Origin: Daphnia pulex
Lineage: Eukaryota > Arthropoda > Branchiopoda > Diplostraca > Daphniidae
Reading direction: 5' to 3'
NCBI RefSeq assembly: GCF_021134715.1
Contig: NC_060024.1
Location: forward strand, 620,001-684,000
Length of the DNA stretch: 64,000 bases
The position numbers were made by a program, and so were the translations under genes. Within the stretch, counting starts at the first letter, position 1, and each line of letters starts with the position of its first letter. Shown here one piece after another: positions 41,201 to 52,614 of this stretch. The notes beneath the pieces are model-generated. The model did not search any database and was not told the DNA's origin. It saw nothing but the letters and a program-made list of their open reading frames with translations.

Positions 41201-41350
41201 GGAGATACCGTGTTGGAGATAAACAAGGGATTTGGACGTGGTGTATGGAGTATTGGGCACGTCGTTCGAGTATTTCCTGGACCAGATGGATGTGTTCAAG
41301 CGGTGGACGTCCAGCTTCCAGGGGAGGATATTTCCGTGAAGTCCGCATGA
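38211..41350 (+). mobile_element. Broken BEL/Pao copy, plus strand
   Basis: Parts in order: gag CCHC region (about 38.4-38.66 kb), protease (NILVDEGSDSTLVT, about 38.75-38.9 kb), then directly the connection/RNase H region (ISRVASVFDLLGTASPLIVK; FWTGSSTFRNWI), the zinc-binding region (about 40.0-40.35 kb), integrase core (about 40.34-41.1 kb) and the C-terminal integrase domain (NLAVGDTVLEIN, GHVVRVFPGPDG). The RT core is missing. Clearly old, with many breaks. No LTR pair found. Confidence 0.85.
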
Positions 41351-41427
41351 TGGCGCTGTTTCGTTTTCTATTGTTTCCCTACTCTTCCTCTCTCTTATTA
41401 CCTCTTTATCGTTTCCCATTTTCCCCA

Positions 41428-42178
41428 CCTTCCACCAGTGCTTCCACTTCTAGGGATATTTCCTTTTTAGGGATATTTTCGTTATTTTAAAGCAAAAAAG
41501 AGTGGAAATTTTCAAACTATGGTTTCAGGGATTTTTAGGAGGGGGTGGGGAAATTATGTTAAGGGAAATTTCCTTATTTTTGTACTACTTTTTAACAGGA
41601 AGCCACCAAGCGATTAAATTAAGAACTCATCGTGATAAAATTTTGTTTTCATAAAAAAAAACGCGGTAGCCAGAGCCACTGTGTAGAAAATAAGTACTAC
41701 TACTCTATAGACTATAGTAGTCAGAAATACTCTTGAGGAAATAGGAGTGTATGAGTCTGTTGGCCTACTCTGTCCTCTGTAGTCTAGGCTGAAGGCAAAA
41801 AAACATTTCATACCTTTGACCTCGTGATAGCTGTGTATTTTACCATTCCGATTTCTCTTCTTTTTATCACAAAAAAAAGAAATGAAATAATTTCTTGAAT
41901 CTGTAACCTTTCTGTTTAATTTTTTTATTTTAACACTTATCTTTAAATTGAAAATTACAAAGAATTTCATGCGTTATAGAAAATTTTCAGCGTGAAAATT
42001 TGTGTTGTAGAAATTTAGGGGGATTTACAGGGATTTAAAGAATTTTTGGGTAAAAAGAAAAAAATGTGTTTAGGGGATATTTTTGGGGATTCTTCATTTT
42101 GTTTTTAAGATTATATTTCCCTGATCTGGCAACTTCTAGGGCGCCTGTTTTTTTAGAAGTGGAAGCACTGCCGCCCAC
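41428..42178. mobile_element. hAT-like MITE with degenerate 8-bp TSD
   Basis: The element 41436-42170 (735 bp) has the inverted ends CAGTGCTTCCACTTCTA and TAGAAGTGGAAGCACTG. The flanks CCTTCCAC and CCGCCCAC agree at 6 of 8 bases. CAGTG-type ends with an 8-bp duplication fit hAT. No transposase. Confidence 0.65.
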
Positions 42179-43115
42179 GCTTAGCGCTCATCTTAGCTTT
42201 CATCATTTAGTCTGCTCACTTGTCAATCATTTTTATGTGCCCTGTCACTTCTCGTGAAACTTGATCTCACATTTACGTGAGTTTATCCTGCTTATTATTT
42301 CTGGTGAGTTGACTTATATCTTGTTGTGGGCTTGGCCAAATTGTCTGATTATAGTCTGTGGAGAGTGAGTCAACACTCACCAGATACTGTATGGTCATAT
42401 CTCACCTACGTTCTCGTTCTTTCTCGCATTGGGTAAATTATATTTCCTGTTATACGTGATTTGATATCCCGTGTAACGTTCCCTCTCCATATTTAGGTTC
42501 TCCCAAATTATCTCCACTTGTGGATCATTGTCAGGAAACCCCTTTCACTTTCACACACAAATTTTAATTCACCGGGTTTTGGTTTTAACAACGGCCTTTC
42601 GGACGACGCCTTGATTGTCGAGGAGGGTTTTTATCACTACACCAACTGGCCATTATCCGCGCCGATTGTTTTCATCGATTATGATGACTTCGTCTCCGAC
42701 TTCAAGGCGCTTTGTCGGACGGAACCATTTTTTGCGCTGGATAAAATTTGGAACGTACTCGCGCATCCATCTGGCCTGTTATGTCCCTGTCTCCTCCGTT
42801 CGACGGTGGTGGCGCTGCGGGGCCTGGAAGCAGTACGGCAGTCTCGCTTGCACCTTCGTGTAGTTCCTCCCACTCTTCAGGCGGAACATTTGATCTGTGA
42901 AAAGCGGTGAACTCGTGTAGCACTCGTTGTCGGTCTGCCCAATCGGGGCCCCAACAGCGGCCATTTAATCGCGTTGTGCCACTATATTGCCCATTTTCGG
43001 TGTGCGCCCGGGCGCAGTATCTCCTGACTATTTTATAGATCCGTGCGACGACTTTGTGCTTCGGTTTGAACCACAGAGTCATCGACAAGTGTAACCCTTC
43101 GGTCATAGTGTTTAA
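42179..43115. other. Region before the Gypsy-type fossil, unresolved
   Basis: The segment has open stretches on both strands (plus 42518-42910, minus 42702-43106) but no domain I recognise. Position suggests LTR or leader of the Gypsy-type element; not provable here. Confidence 0.3.
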
Positions 43116-43417
43116 GTGTGCATGACTGACGCCGACCCCATTTCTTCTTGCCTACGTTCTCGGCTTAACATGGCGCAACCGACAGCAGCGGACGCATTGG
43201 CAGCCGCAATTGCGTCGGCTACGACCGCTACAACCGTTGGCAACCGTATTGACGCCGTGGAAACCCAATTGATCAATATCACGGCCCAACTTCAAGCCCT
43301 GCTCACGGCCGCAGCAGCACTTGCTCCTTCAATGCAACAAATGATCGAGGTAGCACTAAATATCCCACCAACTACGCCACTTACAACCGACGAAATTTTA
43401 GATCTCATCGCGGACTA
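43116..43417 (+). mobile_element. Gypsy-type gag start (fossil part)
   Basis: Open frame with MAQPTAADALAAAIASAT and IDAVETQLINITAQLQ, an Ala/Thr-rich gag-like N-terminus, ending where the left long inverted repeat begins. The Gypsy link rests on the pol region downstream. Confidence 0.45.
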
Positions 43418-43894
43418 CAGTCCCCTCGATAAGTATGGGATCACCCCGCGCCGTTCCATAAGGCGGCGTGTATTTTTCATATGGGTTTTTCGGGTGGCAA
43501 AAATCGAAAAAATGACATAAATTCACCAAACTTGGGATTTATGTCATTTTACGTCTTTTTTATCTTTTCAGATTTTTTCCCCTATTTTTTTAGGCCTAGA
43601 AAAGTGGCGCCCAAAGTATCGGATCACTCCGACGCCGCCCGTGTTGTCTTATGGCGCAAATGGGCTTTTCATATTGCTTTTTATATATTTAATTTTTAAG
43701 AAGGAATTTTTATATTCAAACCCTTTTAACATTTCTCTTATATAAATTAACTGTAAGATTTCCATTATGATCGGAACCATTTCCGAATTTTCCCAGATTT
43801 ATTAATTTCCCCGGTAGCTAAAATAAGAGACTATAGAAGAGTTCATTTAGGGTTTGCAACCTCTGTCGCCTGGCGTAGGCCGGAAAATTAGTGT
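43418..43894 (+). repeat. Left 477-bp inverted arm
   Basis: It starts CAGTCCCCTCGATAAGTATG and ends GGAAAATTAGTGT. Within it a GTAT.GGATCAC.CCG word occurs twice in direct order, about 180 bp apart. Confidence 0.75.
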
Positions 43895-44124
43895 CTTTTT
43901 TAAACGCCGCTGGCGCTCCGCTACCTTTTTTTGATTTATGAAAACCCATCAAGGTCATTTTTCTCATTTTTAATTTGACAACTGCGTAAACAATTTGGTT
44001 ACTGTTTAGCCTTAATTTTTCACTTAGTTTGTCAGTGGCCGGACGTCAGTTTTTCAGAGAGAATATTCGTAGCTATTAATTTGAGAAGCTTATTTGGAAT
44101 CTGCAGTCAACAGTTCGATACGTA

Positions 44125-46046
44125 ATGGCTAGTTATATCCTTAACATGTTTGACAATGAGAGAAGAATCAATTTTTGCCATTCTATGCCGATTCGCCGTA
44201 CTCAGTTCAACTCAGTGTCGAATAGCGGAGTTCGCAGTGAGACGCTCGCGACGAGTCAAAAAGAATATCCGGACGACCCATCGGACGAGCTCATAGAGTG
44301 CGTGAGAGAGGAACTAGTGGGAGAATTTGCTAGGGTATTCGACCAATCCGCGGGATTGCGATGCATGGACGGACCGGAAATGATTATTAGTTTGAAAGAT
44401 GACGCCGTGCCGTACTAGGTCAATGGTGCGCGGCCCATCGCATTCGCCTACCACTCAAAAGTGAAGCAGCAGCTGAACGAATTGCAGGAAAAAGGCATCA
44501 TTGAACCGGTCAAGGAACCATCCGAGTGGGCGGCACCCTAAGTAGTGGCCAGGAAGCCGGATAATTCCATCCGCATATGCGTGGACCACACGAAGCTCAA
44601 CCAGCATGTCCATCGACCCACTTATCCGACGAGAACGCCTCGCGATGCTGTCGCGGAAATAGCCGGCTGTGCCCAGTTCTTCAGTACCTTCGACGCCGCC
44701 AATGGATATTTCCAGATTCCGCTCCACCCCGATAGCCAGCATCTGACGAATTTTATGACTTCATGGGGCCGCTACAAGTTGCTTCGGGCCTCTATGGGCC
44801 TTTGCAGCTCAAGTGAAGAGTACAATCGCCGTGCGGACGCTGCTTTCGCTCAGCTGTCCCTGGTAGTTCAGGTGGTCGACGACATCCTTCGCTTCGACTC
44901 CTCCTTCTCGGCTCATGCACCTCATGTGGTGGGGGTACGCGCCGTCTTGACCGCCGCACAAAATGCTTGCATCACCTTGAACGAAAATAAATTCCATTTC
45001 GCGAAACGTTCCGTGGAATTGGTCGGATTCCAGATCCAGAGCGGCGGCTTTGCTGTAGCCCCGGACAAACTCAAAGCCATTCCGTATTTCCCCCAGCCAG
45101 CCAACATTACAGAGCTCCGCTCATTCATGAGGCTCGTGGAACAATTGGCGGGATTCTCCACGGACTTGGCGGCCGCCAAGGGCCCATTACGGCCGTTGCT
45201 AAATTCCCAAAACTCGTATGTATGGACGCCGGACCATGAAAGTGCCTTTGCCGCGGTTAAAGCGGCGTTAACGGTGCCTCCAATATTGGCTCATTTCAAC
45301 CTGGAACTCGAAACAACGCTCCAGGTGGACGCTTCCCGAAAAAACGGGATGGGTTACGCCCTCCTGCAGCGCCACAACGATGTATGGAAGTTCGTCGACG
45401 CCAACTCGCGGTGGTGCACCGACACAGAGACCGGATACGCGATAGTGGAGCTGGAACTTGCCGCAGTGGAGTTGCCAGTGACGACGTTCAGGCATTCGCG
45501 CGGACCATGAGGCTAAGGCGAGTAGCAACCATCACCGATACAAGCTCGGACGACGACGATCAATCGGATCCGTCGCTCGAAAATCCGCCCGGACGTACGG
45601 ACATGGTGCTCGACAGCCTACGCAAGGTCGCAGCAGATGATGAAACGTATCTGGAACTCATAGCCGCCGTCGAGTCCGGATTCTCCGCTCGTCGTGAAAT
45701 AACTGCTCCATCCGTGCGACAATACTGGACGATCCGGCAGGAATTATCAGTGGACGACGGCTTGGTGCTTTTCGGAAAGCGCATTGTCATCCCCCAACGC
45801 TCCCGCCGCGACATCCTCGCGAAACTTCACGCCGCCCACCAGGGGATCGTCAGAATTAAACGACGAGCCCGTCAAACGATCTACTGGCCCGGCCTGAACA
45901 ACGACATAGTATCGATGGTCGAACGCTGCCAGGCCTGCCAAGACCGGCTACCGTCTCAAATACGAGAGCCCCTCCTCCGTGATGTCCTACCACAGCGCAT
46001 CTTTGAAGAAGTAACGGTGGACCTGTTTGAGTCTGGCCGCCTGTAT
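44125..46046 (+). mobile_element. Gypsy-type pol region (RT, RNase H, integrase; fossil)
   Basis: RT text [45 protein letters not shown] and VVDDILRF (the VDD variant of YVDD); RNase H start [20 protein letters not shown]; integrase zinc region HAAHQGIVRIKRRARQTIYW and CQACQ, then EVTVDLFESG. Broken, with several breaks. It ends where the right inverted arm begins. No LTRs found. Confidence 0.85.
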
Positions 46047-46532
46047 ACACTAATTTTCCTGCCTACGCCAGCTGATAGAGGTTGTAAACCGTAAATGAAG
46101 TCTTCTGCAGTCTCTGATTTCAGAAACTCAGGAAATGAATAAATCTGGTAAAATCCGAAAATGATTCGGATCATCATGAAAAACTCACAGTTAGTTTATG
46201 AAAGGGTAGTGTATACACGGTTTGAAAATAAAAATTTCTTCTTGAAAATTAAATATATAAAAATCAATGTGAAAAACAAGTTTGGGCCATCAGATAACAT
46301 GGTTGGCGTCGGAGTGATCCGATACTTTTGGAGCCACTTTTAGAGGCCTATCCCATGAACGAAAAAATCTGAAAAAAATTCAGACGAAACAAAAGAGGTA
46401 AAATGACATAAATTCCAAGTTTTTTGAATTTACGTCATTGTTTCACTTTTTTCCACCCGAAAAACCAACTAGAAAAATACACGCCGCCTTATGGAAAGGC
46501 GCGGGGTGATCCCATACTTATGGAGGGGACTG
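46047..46532 (-). repeat. Right 486-bp inverted arm
   Basis: Inverted partner of 43418-43894, from ACACTAATTTTCC to GGAGGGGACTG. The same internal direct word is present. Confidence 0.75.
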
Positions 46533-46534
46533 TA

Positions 46535-49123
46535 TAGTGGACCGAAGAAATCTAGTCCTACATTTGTAAATGCTGGTAAAAATGCTTGAAGACGTTCTTT
46601 TGGCAGGCTTGCCATAATTGGCAGTTTTGGACGGGAGCGAGACAGGCGACATTCGCGGCATTTGTACAGCATCTTTCGGATTTCACGTCGACCACGGGGT
46701 ACCCAGTATTTCCATCGTAGTTCAATTAAAATCCATTGTACACCTGAATGGTGCACCTTCTGATGGCGTCGGCTATAATGAGGGTGGTTAGGTGGTGATT
46801 AAGTCCTAGAATTACGGGATTGCGACCCTTCGGGAAGATTTCAGTGTGTTTGAAGCGGCCTTCGGCTCGGAGAAGCCCATTCTTGTCGATAAACGGATTG
46901 AATTTTCGTAAAGGGGAGGTTTTTTACATACTTTCCGGAGGATATGGAGGCATATTTTTGAGGGTATGCTTCGCGAATGCTGCGGAAAGACATAAAGTAA
47001 ACGCTTGGTCTAACTCATGGGCATGGAGTGGCGTTTTGTCTTCGGCGGGACGATGTAGCTGGGCTACGCTGCGTTTCAAGTCGTTGAGGATTTCGTGGTG
47101 GCGAATTTTTTTCGGTAATAGGTGCTGATTGCTGGGACGGGATTGGTTCTACATTTACGTGGCCGACTGTTGTTTTTGGGCACCATTCGGTGTCGTTAGT
47201 TCCGAGTGGTAGTAGCTCGGCCTTTCCTGTTTCGTGAGACAAAGGTTCCTTCAGAAATGCTGGCCCAGTTAACCTTATTTGAGATAAAGATTCTAGCTTG
47301 GGGGGGGCATTCCTCTCGTGCAGTCGTCGGCGGGATTTTTTGATCCAGATATGAATCTCCATTGTTCTGGTTCTGAAAGCCGGAGAATTTCACCGACGCG
47401 ATGTGAGACCGAGCTGGAATAGTTGCAGGGGGAAGAATTGATCCAGCGAAGGACTATTTCCGAGTCCGTCCAGAAATAGTATTCTGTAATGGGCAATCTC
47501 AATTCGCTTTTAATCGTTTTTGCTAGTCGAACAGCGGTGACTGCGCCTTGCAGCTCGAAGCGGGGGATTGAGAGTAACTTTAAAGGGGCCAATCGACCTA
47601 TAGAAAGAACAAAACTCAGATGAATCTTTACCTTGGCGATGGTTCGAAGGTACGCTACTGCTCCAAATGCGTCGGACGAGGCGTCTGAGAATAGGTGCAA
47701 TTCGAACTGGCTATCTTTAATGGGGAGATCTGCCGTTCTGAAACATCGTGGGATGGAGATTTGTTCTAACAATGGCAACTCTTCGGACCAAGAGTTCCAT
47801 TTGAGCAGGATTCCCTCTGGCAACGTTTCGTCCCAACCTTGTGCTTCTAAACGAGAGCCTGATTTTCGGGCCGGTACGCGTTCTTGGGTTGTTCGCCATG
47901 TCGCTTGAAACAGAATTTTGGCTTGAGTGATAACGGATAGAAGGATGCCTAATGGGTCGAAAGTACGGGACATTTCTGACAGAATTTGACGCTTTGATGT
48001 GACCATTTCCATTGGCCGGTTTCGGATCCGGTGTCAATCGACGTCGCAAACCCATACGAGGCGGAGCAAGTATTCAATCGGTAATTTGTCGAAATCTAAT
48101 TTGAGAGTCTTGTTCGCCCGTTCTGAAGCTGGAATGGAGGCTAAAAGGCGTCGGGATGAGGAAGCAAACGCTGTTAGACGAAAGCTTCTGGACGCGAGAG
48201 ACTTGCGGCCTGTTTTGAGAAAAGGTTGGATTCCTCTTCGGTTTCGAACGAGTCAATTAAGTTGTCTGCGTAGAAATTGTCGACGAGAACGTTAGCTACG
48301 GCTGGGAATTGCGTATTGCTGTTTACTCCGTGCTGCAGGACCCAAAAAGCGAAAGTGGACGAGGAGACGGCTCCAAAAACTTGCGTAGTAATCTATAGTG
48401 TTCGAAGTGGTTCGTCACTGCCTGGAGTGCGCCACACGAAGCGCAATGCGGATTGATCTTTGGGAGTGACTCTGACTCGGTGATACATGCCCTCTATATC
48501 TGCAGATACGGTGAATAAATGCTGCCGCGATCGAAGCAGCACGCCGGTGAAGTTTGATAGCAAGACAGGGCCACGTAGAAGAAAGTCGTTAAGGCAGACG
48601 TTGTTGAGTTTAGCTTAAAAGTAAAAAACCACACGGATTTTGTTTGGTTTATTCGGATTAGTGACGAAATGGTTGCCTTACCTTTTGGCTGAGGCTTTCC
48701 GGGAAAAACGCGTTCGGCCCCATGAATGAGAGAGTGGTGCTTGCCGGGGCAGGCATTACACGCCAAGTCGGTGTTCCTGCAGGATCGCCCATAGTGTCCG
48801 GGAAGCAAGCATTTGAAACAGTGGTTATTTTCTCCGCAAAGGGCTGCTCGCTGAGAAGGCAACATTTTGCAAAATATGACGCATGCTTCGAGACGATGGC
48901 CAGGGTTATCGCTGCAAGCTGGACATGCAGGCCATTGGTTGTTTGTTCGATTGGGTCTCTCGGATGGGCCTTTGACGGAATTATTTAGAATTGTTGGTGG
49001 GAAAGATACTGCAGCGCGCATTGGCTGATTTTGCTTCGGTGTTACGTAATTGTTGAGTTTGGCGCCACGCAAATCTTCCACTTCTACAATGGCGTCAATC
49101 CAGCGGTAAAAGGAGGCTCTCAT
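46535..49123 (-). mobile_element. Broken BEL/Pao copy, minus strand
   Basis: On the minus strand: gag CCHC region (CFKCLLPGHYGRSC, CNACPGKHHSLIH; about 48.5-49.12 kb), a small part of RT (about 48.36-48.5 kb), connection and RNase H (about 47.3-48.0 kb; LHLFSDASSDAFGAVAYL, FWTDSEIVLRWI), zinc-binding region and integrase start (about 46.54-46.76 kb; FTNVGLDFFGPL). It ends at the long inverted arm on one side and at the tRNA array on the other. Old, many breaks, much of RT missing. Confidence 0.85.
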
Positions 49124-49521
49124 CTATGAGAGCTTCCGGGGTAAGATTCACAAGGGATGGGAAAAGAGCACTGGACAAGTTTTGCAACTTTTGGCCATTT
49201 TTGTCAAAAACATCTGGCAAACAGTTTCTGCGTTTCCAGAACTATTGCAATCGGCTTAACTTACATACATACGAGCCAAAATCTTTCTAGTACATTGGAT
49301 ATACTAAGTACATCGGCATGTTTCCATCGAGACTCCATCATAAAATGGTTTCTTTGCAAGAAATATCGCCAAGGAATAAGAAATTACATCTATGTCAATT
49401 ATTCATGTGTGAAAGAAAAAGAAATGAACAACTATATTTTACCTAAAGAGTAACATTTGTGTAAATTGACTTCAATTCCGTAGGTTGACTAGTCTGCTAA
49501 GAAATGGCAAGATTGCTAAAC

Positions 49522-49593
49522 TGCGATGACCGAGAATCGAACTCGGGTCAATTGCTTGGAAGGCAACTATGCTAACCACTATACCACCATCGC
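49522..49593 (-). tRNA. tRNA-Gly(TCC) copy 1
   Basis: Anticodon loop CTTCCAA. Intact A and B boxes (TGGTATAGTGG, GTTCGATTC). The last acceptor pair is a G-T wobble, unlike most other copies. Confidence 0.93.
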
Positions 49594-49778
49594 TTGACGT
49601 GAGTTAGCGTCATGATTTCCGTATTGTCACATCTTTTTAAATTACAGAACATCGACCAGTATTACCACTTGGTGACCTTGTATCGTGGTACATTAAGCAT
49701 TCTCTATCACTATATCAAAGCAACCTCTCTAATTATGTTGCAATGCGATGATCATGTGTATTCAGATATTTATATGTT

Positions 49779-49897
49779 TGTCAGGAGTGGGATTTGAACC
49801 CACGCCTTCATTGAAGACCAGAACACTGCAACTTCTTTTATTGAAGCAAGGATTATGTCCTTGAGTCTGGCGCCTTAGACCGCTCGGCCATCCTGAC
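49779..49897 (-). tRNA. tRNA-Leu(CAA) copy 1, 36-nt intron
   Basis: Long variable arm. The intron follows G37 and contains TCCTTG, which can pair with the anticodon region CAAGGA as in other intron-bearing tRNA-Leu(CAA). Stems intact. No T4 tract separates it from the downstream Gly copy. Confidence 0.95.
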
Positions 49898-50056
49898 CAC
49901 ATCTGGTGTACCTAAATTCTTTTGCCCAACAGATGTGACATTAAAACTCTTCTAACTCATTCAAGAGTTCCTTGCCATAGGCGATTTATACCAGGTCGAC
50001 AATTGTATTACGTTGTATTGCGTTTGAATATGTATTTTTTTTTGAATATGTATTTT

Positions 50057-50094
50057 CTTGAGTCTGGTGCCTTAGAGCGCTCGGCCATCCTGAC
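50057..50094 (-). pseudogene. Truncated tRNA-Leu 5' half (and 12 further copies)
   Basis: 38 bp, equal to tRNA-Leu positions 1-38 with two or three changes (GAGCGCTCTAAGG). It stops at CTCAAG, so it lacks the intron, 3' half and B box. Further copies at 51204-51241, 52351-52388, 53498-53535, 54655-54692, 55809-55846, 56966-57003, 58112-58149, 59257-59294, 59454-59491, 60609-60646, 61765-61802 and 62932-62969. The 59257 copy is an extra one inside a single unit. They arise from a duplicated 187-197-bp segment. Confidence 0.85.
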
Positions 50095-50248
50095 CTCATC
50101 AGATCTAGCTAAATTCCTTTGCATTACAGATGTGGGATTTAAACTCTTCTAACTTATCCAAGAGTTCCTTGCCCTAGGCTGTTTATACCAGGACAACAAT
50201 TGTATTATGTTGTATTGATTTGGAATATGTATTTTTCAAGCGATTTAA

Positions 50249-50320
50249 TCCCATATTGTCTAGTGGTTAGGATACCTGGCTCTCACCCAGGAGGCCCGGG
50301 TTCAATTCCCGGTATGTGAA
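50249..50320 (+). tRNA. tRNA-Glu(CTC) copy 1, acceptor mismatch
   Basis: Loop CTCTCAC. The 3' acceptor strand reads TATGTGA instead of TATGGGA, leaving a C-T mismatch. A T4 terminator follows within 20 bp. Confidence 0.85.
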
Positions 50321-50678
50321 AAGAGGAACTGGAAAATTTTGCAAGTTTTGGCCATTTTTGTCAAATACATCTGGCAAACAGTTTCTGCGTTTCCAGAACT
50401 ATTGCAATCGGCTTAACTTACATACATACGAGCCAAAATCTTTCTAGTACATTGGATATACTAAGTACATCGGCATGTTTCCATCGAGACTCCATCATAA
50501 AATGGTTTCTTTGCAAGAAATATCGCCAAGGAATAAGAAATTACATCTATGTCAATTATTCATGTGTGAACGAAAAAGAAATGAACAACTATATTTTACC
50601 TAAAGAGTAACATTTGTGTAAATTGACTTCAATTCCGTAGGTTGACTAGTCTGCTAAGAAATAGCAAGATTGCTAAAC

Positions 50679-50750
50679 TGCGATGGCCGAAAACAGAACT
50701 CGGGTCAACTGCTTGGAAGGCAACTATGCTAACCACTATACCACCATCGC
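50679..50750 (-). tRNA. tRNA-Gly(TCC)-like copy 2, probably a pseudogene
   Basis: The T loop reads TTCTGTT instead of TTCGATT, which destroys the B box. Anticodon arm intact. Confidence 0.75.
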
Positions 50751-50935
50751 TTGACGTGAGTTAGCGTCATGATTTCCGTATTGTCACATCTTTTGAAATT
50801 ACAGAACATCGAGCAGTATTACCACTTGGTGACCTTGTATCGTGGTACATTAAGCATTCTCTATCACCATATCAAAGCAACCTCTCTAATTATGTCGCAA
50901 TGCGATGATCATGTGCATTCAGATATTTATATGTT

Positions 50936-51054
50936 TGTCAGGAGTGGGATTTGAACCCACGCCTTCATTGAAGACCAGAATACTGCAACTTCTTTTATTG
51001 AAGCAAGAATTATGTCCTTGAGTCTGGCGCCTTAGACCGCTCGGCCATCCTGAC
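50936..51054 (-). tRNA. tRNA-Leu(CAA) copy 2, intron
   Basis: Mature part as copy 1. The intron has TTCTTG in place of TCCTTG, weakening the intron-anticodon helix. Confidence 0.92.
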
Positions 51055-51395
51055 CACATCAGGTGTACCTAAATTCTTTTGCCCAACAGATGTGACATTA
51101 AAACTCATTCAAGAGTTCCTTGCCATAGGCGATTTATACCAGGTCAACAATTGTATTACGTTGTATTGCGTTTGAATATGTATTTTTTTTGAATATGTAT
51201 TTTCTTGAGTCTGGTGCCTTAGAGCGCTCGGCCATCCTGACCTCATCAGATCTAGCTAAATTCCTTTGCATTACAGATGTGGGATTTAAACTCTTCTAAC
51301 TTATCCAAGAGTTCCTTGCCCTAGGCTGTTTATACCAGGACAACAATTGTATTATGTTGTATTGATTTGGAATATGTATTTTTCAAGCGATTTAA

Positions 51396-51467
51396 TCCCA
51401 TATTGTCTAGTGGTTAGGATACCTGGCTCTCACCCAGGAGGCCCGGGTTCAATTCCCGGTATGTGAA
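51396..51467 (+). tRNA. tRNA-Glu(CTC) copy 2, acceptor mismatch
   Basis: Same TATGTGA acceptor change as copy 1. Confidence 0.85.
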
Positions 51468-51825
51468 AAGAGGAACTGGAAAATTTTGCAAGTTTTGGCC
51501 ATTTTTGTCAAATACATCTGGCAAACAGTTTCTGCGTTTCCAGAACTATTGCAATCGGCTTAACTTACATACATACGAGCCAAAATCTTTCTAGTACATT
51601 GGATATACTAAGTACATCGGCATGTTTCCATCGAGACTCCATCATAAAATGGTTTCTTTGCAAGAAATATCGCCAAGGAATAAGAAATTACATCTATGTC
51701 AATTATTCATGTGTGAACGAAAAAGAAATGAACAACTATATTTTACCTAAAGAGTAACATTTGTGTAAATTGACTTCAATTCCGTAGGTTGACTAGTCTG
51801 CTAAGAAATAGCAAGATTGCTAAAC

Positions 51826-51897
51826 TGCGATGGCCGAAAACAGAACTCGGGTCAACTGCTTGGAAGGCAACTATGCTAACCACTATACCACCATCGC
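51826..51897 (-). tRNA. tRNA-Gly(TCC)-like copy 3, probably a pseudogene
   Basis: Same T-loop change as copy 2, exactly 1,147 bp away; the two units look identical. Confidence 0.75.
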
Positions 51898-52082
51898 TTG
51901 ACGTGAGTTAGCGTCATGATTTCCGTATTGTCACATCTTTTGAAATTACAGAACATCGAGCAGTATTACCACTTGGTGACCTTGTATCGTGGTACATTAA
52001 GCATTCTCTATCACCATATCAAAGCAACCTCTCTAATTATGTCGCAATGCGATGATCATGTGCATTCAGATATTTATATGTT

Positions 52083-52201
52083 TGTCAGGAGTGGGATTTG
52101 AACCCACGCCTTCATTGAAGACCAGAATACTGCAACTTCTTTTATTGAAGCAAGAATTATGTCCTTGAGTCTGGCGCCTTAGACCGCTCGGCCATCCTGA
52201 C
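52083..52201 (-). tRNA. tRNA-Leu(CAA) copy 3, intron
   Basis: Same as copy 2, including the TTCTTG intron. Confidence 0.92.
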
Positions 52202-52542
52202 CACATCAGGTGTACCTAAATTCTTTTGCCCAACAGATGTGACATTAAAACTCATTCAAGAGTTCCTTGCCATAGGCGATTTATACCAGGTCAACAATTG
52301 TATTACGTTGTATTGCGTTTGAATATGTATTTTTTTTGAATATGTATTTTCTTGAGTCTGGTGCCTTAGAGCGCTCGGCCATCCTGACCTCATCAGATCT
52401 AGCTAAATTCCTTTGCATTACAGATGTGGGATTTAAACTCTTCTAACTTATCCAAGAGTTCCTTGCCCTAGGCTGTTTATACCAGGACAACAATTGTATT
52501 ATGTTGTATTGATTTGGAATATGTATTTTTCAAGCGATTTAA

Positions 52543-52614
52543 TCCCATATTGTCTAGTGGTTAGGATACCTGGCTCTCACCCAGGAGGCCCGGGTTCAAT
52601 TCCCGGTATGTGAA
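52543..52614 (+). tRNA. tRNA-Glu(CTC) copy 3, acceptor mismatch
   Basis: TATGTGA acceptor strand as in copies 1 and 2. Confidence 0.85.

Larger units (their letters stand above)
43418..46532. mobile_element. Element with about 480-bp inverted repeats enclosing Gypsy-type pol
   Basis: The left arm 43418-43894 and right arm 46047-46532 are inverted copies, about 85% alike by eye over their whole length. Both ends start CAGTCCCCT next to TA. CATAAGTATGG in the right arm (GATAAGTATGG in the left) recalls Tc1/mariner termini. Between the arms lies a Gypsy-type RT/integrase region (about 44.1-46.05 kb). The left flank is gag-like and the right flank is BEL/Pao integrase, so a simple single insertion does not explain the locus. 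Confidence 0.7.

Noticed and set aside
42702-43106. Minus-strand open frame of 134 codons as a gene
   Set aside because: Overlaps another open stretch on the plus strand and shows no recognisable domain; coding status cannot be supported.
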